Source: Rhodospirillales bacterium (GTDB taxonomy: Bacteria; Pseudomonadota; Alphaproteobacteria; Acetobacterales; Acetobacteraceae). Taken from it: a stretch of DNA of 12,883 bases. The stretch is from contig JAGWZS010000028.1 in NCBI GenBank assembly GCA_018971905.1, forward strand, positions 1 to 12,883. Reading direction: 5' to 3'. Positions 7,101 through 12,883 of the stretch are shown piece by piece. The notes under the pieces are model-generated. The model saw only the letters and a list, made by a program, of their open reading frames with translations, did no database searches and had not been told where the DNA came from. Each line of letters begins with the position of its first letter. The stretch's first letter is position 1. Made by a program: the position numbers and the translations under genes.

Positions 7101-7658
7101 ATGGCTGAATCAACAGCAAAGCCAGGAGCCGTGCCAGACGAAGCCGGCCGGCGCGATTTTTTGCGGATCCTTGCCATGGCGGGCGGTGCCGTCGGGGCGG
7201 CCTCGGTTGTCTGGCCGTTGATCGACGCGCTGAACCCCGGCGCCGCCGGAGAGGCCCAGGCGCGGCCGGTCATTACCGTGTCGGACATCCCCGAGAACAG
7301 CGCCAAAAAAATATACTGGGCGGGGATGCCGGTTTTGATCCGGCGGCTGACCGACCAGCAGATTGCCGATGCCGAGGTGGTGGCGATGACCGATCTGCCA
7401 GACCCGGCGGAACTCTCCGCCCGCGTTGCGCCTGGCAACGGGCATTTTGTGGTGGTGGTGGGGCTGAATACCGGCATCCCCTGTGAGCTGGAGGGCAACA
7501 GCCCCTCTGGCCCGCATGGCCATTACGATGGCTGGATTTGCCCGTGCGACGGCAGCCAGTACGACGTGCTGGGGCGCGTGCGCTCCGGCCCGGCAAAGCG
7601 CAATCTCCCGATTCCGCGCTTCGCCTTTATCGACGATGCTCAGATTCAGCTTGGCTAA
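7101..7658 (+). CDS. petA: Rieske-type bc1 subunit lacking most [2Fe-2S] ligands
   Basis: Homologue of the ubiquinol-cytochrome c reductase Rieske protein: 185 aa, near normal length. Seen: a twin-arginine motif RRDFLR (17-22) with a hydrophobic anchor (about 23-42), a hinge-like Ala/Gly-rich stretch (43-55), and a Rieske-fold C-terminal domain with HFVVVVGLNTGIPC and CPCDGSQYDVLGRVRSGP. In the family, box I is CTHLGC and box II is CPCHGS; the first Cys and the His of each box bind the iron-sulfur cluster, and the other two Cys form a disulfide. Here box I is N123-T-G125-I-P-C128 and box II is C147-P-C149-D150. So three of four ligands (C to N, H to G, H to D) are gone, while the disulfide pair C128/C149 and one ligand, C147, remain. 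The cluster should not assemble normally. The frame is fully open and the flanking fold residues are well kept. Usual Q-cycle function is therefore unlikely; a structural or altered role is inferred. Confidence 0.9.
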   Translation: MAESTAKPGAVPDEAGRRDFLRILAMAGGAVGAASVVWPLIDALNPGAAGEAQARPVITVSDIPENSAKKIYWAGMPVLIRRLTDQQIADAEVVAMTDLPDPAELSARVAPGNGHFVVVVGLNTGIPCELEGNSPSGPHGHYDGWICPCDGSQYDVLGRVRSGPAKRNLPIPRFAFIDDAQIQLG

Positions 7659-7668
7659 GGGGGCGCGG

Positions 7669-8772
7669 ATGCAAACGGAAGCAAAGCAAGGCTGGCTGGC
7701 GGCACGCGTACCCGGCCTGGGCTGTGTATGTGGGGTGATGCGCGAGGGCCGGGCGCCGGGCGCTCCCTGGCTTGCCGCCTTGCCTGTATTGCTGGGCGCG
7801 CTGCTGGCGCTGCTGCTGGCCTCGGGCGCGGTGATAAGCGTTTATTACAATCCCTGGCACGCCTATGCTTCGCTGCAAGGCATCGCGCGGGAGGTGCGTG
7901 GCGGCTGGGTGGTGCTTGGGTATCACCAAACCGGTGCCAGCCTCATCTTCGCGCTGTTGTACCTGCATTTGTTCCGCCTGTTGCTGGTGCGCGGCTACCG
8001 TGCGCCGGCTGAATTCGCCTGGATGCTCTGGGTGAAGCTGCTGGCGGTGCTGCTGCTCACCGGCTGGCTGGGCTTTGTGCTGAACGGTGGCGCGGGCGGG
8101 TACGCATCCTTGTTCGGCGCCAGCAACGCCGCCATGGGGCTCGCCGGCTTTCCGGGCGCGGTGGCGATGTGGTTTCTGGGTGCTGCGCCAGGCGGCGCCA
8201 CGCTGGCGCGGCTGCTGGTGTTTCATGTGCTGCTGGCGCTTTGCGCGGGTTGGGTCATCTGGATGGCCTGCGCCGCGGCCAGAAAGGCGCGGCCAGCGCC
8301 ACGGGGGCGCGTGGTGCCGTTTTGGCCAGTGTATGCGTCGCAATATTTCGCGGCGCTGGCGGCGCTGGCGCTGGTGTTCTCAGTTTTGCTCGGCTTTGCG
8401 CCGCATTGGGGGCAGGGGGCGCAAAACACCATCCCGGCCGGCACCATGGCCATGCCGGTTGTTTCCTGGCCCTGGTACCTTACCCCCCTTGCCGGGCTGG
8501 CTGGGGCGTTTCCGGGTGTTTTAGGGCATGTCTGGGCTGTTATCGTGGCGGTGGCGCTGCTTTATGCGCTGCCCTGGCTGGACCGTTCAAAAGGCGCTGC
8601 TCCAGGCAGGGTTTATGCGGCGCTCACCTGGCTCTTGGGGCTGGATGTGCTGGCGTTGGGCTATGTCACGGCTTTCCCCATGGGGGGGCTGCTGCCTGAG
8701 CTGCTCACCTTCTGGTTCTTTTTCCACTTTCTGGTGCTCACGCCGCTGGTAACGATGATGGAGGCCGCATGA
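7669..8772 (+). CDS. petB: Cytochrome b subunit of bc1, degenerate at heme bH, Qo and Qi sites
   Basis: 367 aa, aligning along the whole cytochrome b family with about eight membrane segments. Family landmarks kept: RVPGL near 13-17, YYNPW (59-63), YHQTGAS with His86, YLHLFR with His100 (14-residue spacing as in canonical helix B) and His186 in helix D. Landmarks lost: the position 14 residues after His186, normally a bH-heme ligand, is Ala200 (Cys201 next to it); the PWGQ loop is NGGA (139-142); PEWY is WPWY (267-270), removing the Qo glutamate; the HETGSNNP-like stretch after helix D is absent; and the FHPYYTIKD-like motif reads FWPVYASQY. Heme bL could still have both His ligands (86/186). 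The start at 7669 is 10 bp after petA with an AAGGGGG-type ribosome site; earlier in-frame starts lie inside petA. The last codons overlap petC. Confidence 0.9.
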   Translation: MQTEAKQGWLAARVPGLGCVCGVMREGRAPGAPWLAALPVLLGALLALLLASGAVISVYYNPWHAYASLQGIAREVRGGWVVLGYHQTGASLIFALLYLHLFRLLLVRGYRAPAEFAWMLWVKLLAVLLLTGWLGFVLNGGAGGYASLFGASNAAMGLAGFPGAVAMWFLGAAPGGATLARLLVFHVLLALCAGWVIWMACAAARKARPAPRGRVVPFWPVYASQYFAALAALALVFSVLLGFAPHWGQGAQNTIPAGTMAMPVVSWPWYLTPLAGLAGAFPGVLGHVWAVIVAVALLYALPWLDRSKGAAPGRVYAALTWLLGLDVLALGYVTAFPMGGLLPELLTFWFFFHFLVLTPLVTMMEAA

Positions 8773-9476
8773 TGCGCCGTTTCTTTGCCCCAATGCTGGC
8801 GGTGGGGCTGCTGGCGGGTGCCGCCGCCCGCGCGGAGGACACGCTGTCTCCGTTAAAATTCCAGTCGGAAGGCGTATTTGGCAGCATAGACCTTGCCGCG
8901 GCACAGCGCGGCTTTGCCGTGTACCAAGGCGTGTGCGCCAGCTGCCATGGCATGAACGCGCTGCATTACCGGGACCTGCAGGCGCTGGGGTTTACGGCGG
9001 AACAGGTTGCGGGCATCGCCGCCAGCGTGAAATTGGCCGATGGCAGCCCCGCCACACCGGATTCGCGCTTTAAGCAACCAGCACCGGTGAACATGGGTGG
9101 TGCGGTGCCGCCCGATCTTTCCAGCATCGTGGCCCAGCGCCCCGGCGGCACACGCTATATCTACCGCTTCCTCACCGGCTTTGGCCCGGCCCCGGCGGGT
9201 GTTACGCTGCTGCCCGGCCAAAATTACAACGCGGCGTTTCCGGGCGGGCAGGTTTCCATGCCGGCCGTGCTGCATGACAACGCGGTGACCTACGCCGATG
9301 GCACCAACGCCACCACAGCGCAGGAAGCTGCAGACGTGGCGGAGTTTTTAACGTGGGCCTCAGACCCCAATCTTTCCGCCCGGCACGCGGTGGGCCTGCG
9401 GGCGGTGATCTTCTTCGTCTTCCTCACGATCGTGGCGGTGCTGACAAAACGGCGGATCTGGCGGCAGGAAGGCTGA
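8769..9476 (+). CDS. petC: Cytochrome c1 subunit of the bc1-like complex
   Basis: Membrane-anchored periplasmic c-type cytochrome, 235 aa. It has a Sec signal peptide (about 1-22, cleavage near ARA|ED), the family start GFAVYQGVCASCHGMN with heme motif C56-A-S-C59-H60, VPPDLSSIVAQR (113-124), YIYRFLTGF (130-138), NAAFPGGQVSMP with the expected axial Met164, DVAEFLTWASDP (189-200), and one C-terminal membrane helix (about 209-226) ending in KRRIW. In contrast to its two partners, the cofactor-binding residues look intact, so a heme-loaded c1 is expected. It is somewhat shorter than usual, having lost part of the segment before PPDLS. The ATG overlaps the petB stop as ATGA (4 nt), with GGAGG just upstream, so translation is coupled to petB. 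Confidence 0.93.
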   Translation: MMRRFFAPMLAVGLLAGAAARAEDTLSPLKFQSEGVFGSIDLAAAQRGFAVYQGVCASCHGMNALHYRDLQALGFTAEQVAGIAASVKLADGSPATPDSRFKQPAPVNMGGAVPPDLSSIVAQRPGGTRYIYRFLTGFGPAPAGVTLLPGQNYNAAFPGGQVSMPAVLHDNAVTYADGTNATTAQEAADVAEFLTWASDPNLSARHAVGLRAVIFFVFLTIVAVLTKRRIWRQEG

Positions 9477-9587
9477 ACGCCGCCGCGGCCGGGGCCGTAA
9501 ATTTCGGGACTTTTTCGGCATTTTCTGCTAGGCTTGCTGCACGACGCCAGCGCGGGGACATAACCGCGCGGATGGAGGAGCAGTATC
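9477..9587. promoter_or_regulatory. Intergenic region petC to DUF2189 gene
   Basis: 111 bp. A weak GC stem, CGGCC/GGCCG, lies near 9486-9497 without a T-run. A possible but poor promoter is GGGACT (9506-9511), a 17-bp spacer and TGC-TAGGCT (extended -10 ending 9534). Whether the downstream gene belongs to the pet operon cannot be decided from sequence; readthrough is plausible because no strong terminator is seen. Confidence 0.25.
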
Positions 9588-10472
9588 ATGCATATTCGCA
9601 ATCCCATAGAGTGGGTAGTGGAGCAGATCGAGGCCCCAGGCAGAACCATCGGCAGTGCCTCACCTGAGGCGTACTGGCCTTTGCCGCAACAGGCCGGGGT
9701 GCCGGAGGTCCAGCGTATTACGATGGCGGATTTGAGGGTGGCGCTGCGCCAAGGCGTGGAAGATTTCACCGCCTGCCGGACGGATGTGATGTTTCTCTGC
9801 CTGATCTATCCGGTGATTGGGTTTTTTATCGCCGGCGCCGAGGCAAAAGGCGGGTTGCTGCCGCTGCTGTTTCCCACCGCCGCGGGCTTTGTGCTGGTGG
9901 GGCCGTTTTTCGCCATTGGGCTGTATGAAATGAGCCGCCAGCGCGAAATCACCGGCAGGATGAGATGGCTCGATATGTTCAACGTGCTGCGCGCCCCTTC
10001 GATCGGGCCGATCGCGCTTCTCGGCCTGCTGCTGATCGCGATTTTTTTCGTGTGGTTGGCTGTGGCACAGGGCATTTACGATATCACCTTGGGGCCGGCG
10101 GCCCCGGTTTCGCTATGGGCGTTCGCGCGTGAAACAATTGCCACACCGGCGGGTTGGGCGATGATCATTCTGGGTTGTGGTGTGGGCGCGTTGTTTGCCG
10201 CCTGCGTTCTGGCAATCAGCGTGGTGTCGTTTCCACTGATGCTGGACCGGCCAGTGACGTTCCGTACCGCGATGCTCACCTCGCTGATGGCGGTGCGGCG
10301 CAATCCGGCGCCGTTGGGCGCGTGGGGGCTGCTGGTGGGGGCTTTGCTGTTCGCGGGCGCCGTGCCCTGCTTCGTCGGGCTGATCCTGGTGCTGCCGATT
10401 CTTGGCCATTCCACCTGGCATCTTTACCGCAAGGTGGTGGCGCCACAGGCGGGTAGGGTCAGCCAGCCCTGA
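9588..10472 (+). CDS. DUF2189 family integral membrane protein
   Basis: 294 aa, recognised by the DUF2189 (COG5473) signatures FVLVGPFFAIGLYEMSRQRE (101-120), SVVSFPLMLDR (211-221), RRNPAPLGAWGL (237-248) and the ending LPILGHSTWHLYRKVV (269-284). A hydrophilic N-terminal part of about 60 residues precedes about six hydrophobic stretches (about 66-84, 96-113, 140-161, 190-214, 244-256, 258-272). No catalytic or cofactor motif is visible and the family has no settled function. The ATG at 9588 has GGAGGAG about 8 nt upstream. It follows petC on the same strand, so it may be co-transcribed with the bc1-like genes. Its 3' end overlaps the convergent acetyltransferase gene by 14 bp. Confidence 0.88.
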   Translation: MHIRNPIEWVVEQIEAPGRTIGSASPEAYWPLPQQAGVPEVQRITMADLRVALRQGVEDFTACRTDVMFLCLIYPVIGFFIAGAEAKGGLLPLLFPTAAGFVLVGPFFAIGLYEMSRQREITGRMRWLDMFNVLRAPSIGPIALLGLLLIAIFFVWLAVAQGIYDITLGPAAPVSLWAFARETIATPAGWAMIILGCGVGALFAACVLAISVVSFPLMLDRPVTFRTAMLTSLMAVRRNPAPLGAWGLLVGALLFAGAVPCFVGLILVLPILGHSTWHLYRKVVAPQAGRVSQP

Positions 10473-11136
10473 AATCAGCCAGAGGTTTCAGCGAAGTTCC
10501 TCCGGCATCGAAATTGCTCTCATCCAGCCAGGAAAGAATTGCCTCGCGCCGCGCGGGCCATTCGGCGCCGAGTATGGAATACATCGCCGTGTCGCGTTCG
10601 CGCCCCTTCACCACCATATGCGCGCGCAGCGTGCCCTCATAAGAAAAACCAAGGCGTAAAGCGGCACGCCGGGAAGGCTCGTTCAGCGCGTTGCATTTCC
10701 ATACCAGCCGGCGGTAGCCAAGTTCATCCGCCGCGTGGCGCAGGAGCAGAAACATCGCCTCTGTTGCGGCGCGGGTGCGGCGCAGCTCCGGGCCAAACCA
10801 GATGTTGCCAAGCTCGATCGCGGCATGTTTCGGTTCTATGTTCATGAGCGACAGAAACCCGCTCACCCGCCCGGTGGCGACAGGCCGCACCGCCCAGAAG
10901 GCAGCGTTCGGGTCCGCACAGAAGTCGGCGATCAGCGCCTCCACTTCCGCCACGTTCCGCCACGGGCCGAAGGACATATAGGTGAAGCTGTCCTCGGCGA
11001 ATTGTGCCGCCTCGAACAACTCTTGCGCATGGCGGCGGGCGAGCGGTTCCAGCGCCACACGGGCGCCGGTGAATTTCTGCCGCGCGGGCAAAGGCCGCGG
11101 CCAGGCGTCCACCTCCGGGCCGAGGGGCAGGGCCAT
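10459..11136 (-). CDS. GNAT acetyltransferase, RimJ/RimL-like
   Basis: 225 aa, one GNAT (acetyl-CoA-dependent N-acetyltransferase) domain of the COG1670 type. Seen: VSGFLSLMNIEP (91-102, beta strand 4 region), ELGNIWFGPELRRTRAATEAM (108-128, where the acetyl-CoA loop reads RTRAAT instead of the more common G-x-G-x-A), HAADELGYRRLVWKCNALNEPSRRAALRLGF (134-164), YEGTLR (166-171) and GRERDTAMYSIL (178-189). A subfamily with the TRAATEA and RDTA signatures is widespread in Proteobacteria; its physiological acceptor is not established to my knowledge. The ATG at 11136 shares one base with the hldE stop (TGATG), so the two genes are translationally coupled. A longer in-frame extension into hldE was rejected. 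Acetylation of an LPS-related or protein substrate would be a guess. Confidence 0.88.
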   Translation of the reverse strand: MALPLGPEVDAWPRPLPARQKFTGARVALEPLARRHAQELFEAAQFAEDSFTYMSFGPWRNVAEVEALIADFCADPNAAFWAVRPVATGRVSGFLSLMNIEPKHAAIELGNIWFGPELRRTRAATEAMFLLLRHAADELGYRRLVWKCNALNEPSRRAALRLGFSYEGTLRAHMVVKGRERDTAMYSILGAEWPARREAILSWLDESNFDAGGTSLKPLADFRAG

Positions 11137-12596
11137 CAGCCGCGCAGCCGCGCCAGCGTGGCGGTGGTGGAATGGCCGGGCAGCAATTGCGCCAGGGCCA
11201 CGCTGCCACCCCAGCTTTCCACCAGGTCCGCGCCCACTACCGTCTCGCGCGTATAGTCCGCGCCTTTGATCAGCAGATCCGGCCGGATGCGCTTGATCAG
11301 CTCGATCGGGGTATCTTCCTCGAACAAACAAACGAGATCGACCGAGGCGAGGGAGGCCAGCACGGCGGCGCGCGCGGCCTCGCCCTGGGCCGGGCGGCTC
11401 TCACCTTTCAGGCGCTTCACCGAGGCATCGGCGTTGATGCCGACCACCAGCCGGTCGCACATGGCCCGGCATTGCTCCAGCAGATGCACATGGCCGGGGT
11501 GCAGCAGGTCGAAACAGCCATTGGTGAAGCCCACCTTGTAGCCGCGCAGCCGCCAGCGTTCGGCCATTTCTGCCGCGGCGGCGGGTGTAACCACTTTCTG
11601 CAGCGCCCCGGTGGCGGGGGCGATGTGGGTGAGAATATCAGACGGCCGCGCCACGGCGGTGCCCACCTTGCCCACCACAATGCCCGCCGCGATATTGGCC
11701 AGCCGCGCGGCATCGGCCAGCGGCACCTCGGCGGCCAGGGCGGCGGCCAGGGTGGCCACCACCGTGTCACCGGCGCCGGAAACGTCGAACACATCCCGCG
11801 CCTCGCCGGGGTAATGGCGCACCTCATCCGGGGTGATCAGGCTCATGCCATCTTCCGAGCGCGTGACCAGCACGGCGCCGAAGGCGTGGCGGCTCAGCAG
11901 CGCCTGGGCGGCGGCCACAATCTCGGCTTCGGTTTCCACCGGCATGGCGGTGGCCTCGGCCAGCTCCTTGCGGTTGGGGGTTACAATGTCTGCCCCCTGG
12001 TAGCGGGCATAATCGCGCCCTTTGGGGTCCACGATAATCCGGCGGCCCAGGCGTTGCGCACCCTCGATCAGCGCGGCACAGACCGGTGCGCTCAGCACGC
12101 CTTTGCGGTAATCGGAAAGCACGGTGACACTGGTGGCGGCCATCGCGTCCAGCGCGATCTTCACCAGCCGTTCGGAGAGTTTGTCCGGCAGCGCCAGCGT
12201 TTCCTCACGGTCTGCGCGGATGAGATGCTGGCCTTGCGCAATGTAGCGGGTTTTCAGCGTGGTGGTGCGGCCGTTCTGCACCAGGAGCCATGGCTCCACG
12301 CGTTCCTGCCCGCCGATCAGGCCTGTGAGGTCCGAGCCCGCCTGGTCATCCCCCACCACGGAAACGAAAGCGGCTGAGCCATCCAGCGCGATCAGGTTGC
12401 GCACCACATTGCCAGCGCCGCCGGGCATCGCCACCTCGCGGGTCACGGTGAGAATGGGCACCGGCGCCTCCGGGCTCACGCGCGCCACCTCGCCATAAAC
12501 ATAACGGTCCAGCATCGCGTCTCCCACCACCAGCACGCTGGCGCGGGCAAATCTCTTCACATGGGCGCCGAGGTCGGCGGTGGAGTCATTGGCCAT
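11136..12596 (-). CDS. hldE: Bifunctional heptose 7-phosphate kinase / heptose 1-phosphate adenylyltransferase
   Basis: Makes ADP-heptose precursors for the inner core of lipopolysaccharide: an N-terminal kinase phosphorylates D-glycero-beta-D-manno-heptose 7-phosphate at C1, and a C-terminal domain adenylates the 1-phosphate. Length is 486 aa, full for the fused form (E. coli about 477). The kinase part (about 1-330) is a ribokinase fold with GDAMLDRYVYG (25-35), PGGAGNV (58-64), TPNRKE (206-211) and DVSGAGDT (271-278; catalytic Asp277). The transferase part (about 350-486) has FTNGCFDLLHPGH (357-369, nucleotidyl-transfer HxGH), FEEDTP (425-430), LIKGADYT (442-449) and GHSTT (474-478). No clear Shine-Dalgarno precedes the ATG at 12596. 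It is the first gene of a two-gene unit with the acetyltransferase and is divergent from hslO. Confidence 0.97.
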   Translation of the reverse strand: MANDSTADLGAHVKRFARASVLVVGDAMLDRYVYGEVARVSPEAPVPILTVTREVAMPGGAGNVVRNLIALDGSAAFVSVVGDDQAGSDLTGLIGGQERVEPWLLVQNGRTTTLKTRYIAQGQHLIRADREETLALPDKLSERLVKIALDAMAATSVTVLSDYRKGVLSAPVCAALIEGAQRLGRRIIVDPKGRDYARYQGADIVTPNRKELAEATAMPVETEAEIVAAAQALLSRHAFGAVLVTRSEDGMSLITPDEVRHYPGEARDVFDVSGAGDTVVATLAAALAAEVPLADAARLANIAAGIVVGKVGTAVARPSDILTHIAPATGALQKVVTPAAAAEMAERWRLRGYKVGFTNGCFDLLHPGHVHLLEQCRAMCDRLVVGINADASVKRLKGESRPAQGEAARAAVLASLASVDLVCLFEEDTPIELIKRIRPDLLIKGADYTRETVVGADLVESWGGSVALAQLLPGHSTTATLARLRG

Positions 12597-12662
12597 GAGA
12601 AACCGCTAACGCGCCCCCGGCCTTCTGGCAACGGCGCTAAAACATGCTTATCTGGCATCATC
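12597..12662. promoter_or_regulatory. Short divergent region between hldE and hslO
   Basis: Only 66 bp separate two divergent starts. A weak plus-strand candidate is CTGGCA (about 12625-12630), a 17-bp spacer and TTATCT (about 12648-12653) preceded by TGC. If real, transcription would begin a few bases before the hslO ATG and give a nearly leaderless message, in line with the missing Shine-Dalgarno. No confident promoter was found for hldE. Confidence 0.25.
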
Positions 12663-12883
12663 ATGACAGAGCTTCCCGCGTTTCTCGATTCCACCCGGCC
12701 GCAGGTGCCAGACCTTTCCGTGCCGCGTGGCGTAACCCCTTTCTATCTGCCTGAGCGCCCGGTGCGCGGGCGGCTGGTGCGGCTGGGGCCGCTGGGGGCC
12801 ACGCTGCTCTCCCGCCATCAGCATCCGGCGCCCGTGCGGGTGTTGCTGGGGCAGGCGCTGGCCTTGGCGGCGGGGCTTTCCAC
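12663..12883 (+). CDS. hslO: Hsp33 redox-regulated chaperone, N-terminal part only
   Basis: 73 codons before the right edge. Hsp33 is a cytoplasmic holdase activated by oxidation of four C-terminal zinc-binding cysteines, which lie outside this window. The assignment rests on the N-terminal family pattern: VTPFYLPERPVRGRLVRLGP, then LLSRHQHPAPVRVLLGQALALAAGLS, which matches the conserved FxLE...RGR-VRLG...I-RH-YP-PV--LLGEALALAA core of alphaproteobacterial Hsp33. The ATG at 12663 is the only start in this frame nearby and has no clear ribosome site. Confidence 0.85.
   Translation, partial: MTELPAFLDSTRPQVPDLSVPRGVTPFYLPERPVRGRLVRLGPLGATLLSRHQHPAPVRVLLGQALALAAGLS

Noticed and set aside
7483..7668. 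Longer N-terminus for petB, starting inside petA
   Set aside because: It would overlap petA by about 175 bp, adds residues absent from cytochrome b proteins, and the ATG at 7669 has a good ribosome site.
7101..9476. petABC as pseudogenes or sequencing artefacts
   Set aside because: No stops or frameshifts occur; losses are precise substitutions within a conserved fold, other frames do not restore the motifs, and spacing and ribosome sites are intact. Early decay still cannot be fully excluded without relatives.
9486..9497. GC stem after petC as an intrinsic terminator
   Set aside because: Only a 5-bp stem with a 2-nt loop and no T-run; too weak to annotate.
11137..11331. Longer N-terminus for the GNAT gene, reaching into hldE
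   Set aside because: The extension lies wholly within hldE, has no similarity to GNAT N-termini, and the ATG at 11136 forms a standard TGATG junction.
11172..12377. 401-codon plus-strand open frame opposite hldE
   Set aside because: hldE is certain from its motifs; the antisense product is His/Gly/Gln-rich low complexity, as expected from a GC-rich shadow.

Overview
The window comes from a high-GC alphaproteobacterium, most likely a member of the Acetobacteraceae or a close relative. That placement is an inference from three things: a PDH E1 split into alpha and beta subunits, an E1 beta carrying its own N-terminal lipoyl domain, and an ftsB-pdhA-pdhB-pdhC-lpdA gene order. No RNA genes, insertion sequences, CRISPR arrays or phage genes are visible, and no gene-free stretch exceeds about 235 bp.

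Left part (1-5440, minus strand): ftsB (divisome) is followed by the pyruvate dehydrogenase operon pdhA-pdhB-pdhC-lpdA; lpdA runs off the left edge. The PDH genes are 5 to 18 nt apart and form one transcription unit that converts pyruvate to acetyl-CoA. Two adjacent perfect inverted repeats lie between ftsB and pdhA. From 5441 to 6140 there is an AT-richer intergenic stretch and a plus-strand gene for a small exported His/Gly/Trp- and Pro/Tyr-rich protein.

Centre (6141-10472): hemF (aerobic coproporphyrinogen III oxidase) is divergent from a petA-petB-petC operon that by homology encodes the three subunits of a cytochrome bc1 complex. This is the striking part. The Rieske protein has lost three of the four [2Fe-2S] ligands: box I reads NTGIPC instead of CTHLGC, and box II reads CPCDGS instead of CPCHGS. 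Cytochrome b keeps both helix-B histidines and the first helix-D histidine, but has Ala where the second helix-D histidine should be, and it has lost the PEWY motif and the PWGQ loop. Cytochrome c1 by contrast keeps CxxCH, the axial Met and its membrane anchor. All three reading frames are open, with good ribosome-binding sites and tight or overlapping spacing. This therefore looks like a maintained, cofactor-depleted bc1 derivative that cannot run a normal Q cycle, not simple gene decay. A DUF2189 membrane protein follows on the same strand.

Right part (10459-12883): an LPS-core heptose gene, hldE, is translationally coupled to a GNAT acetyltransferase on the minus strand. The 5' end of an Hsp33 chaperone gene (hslO) starts divergently and runs off the right edge.
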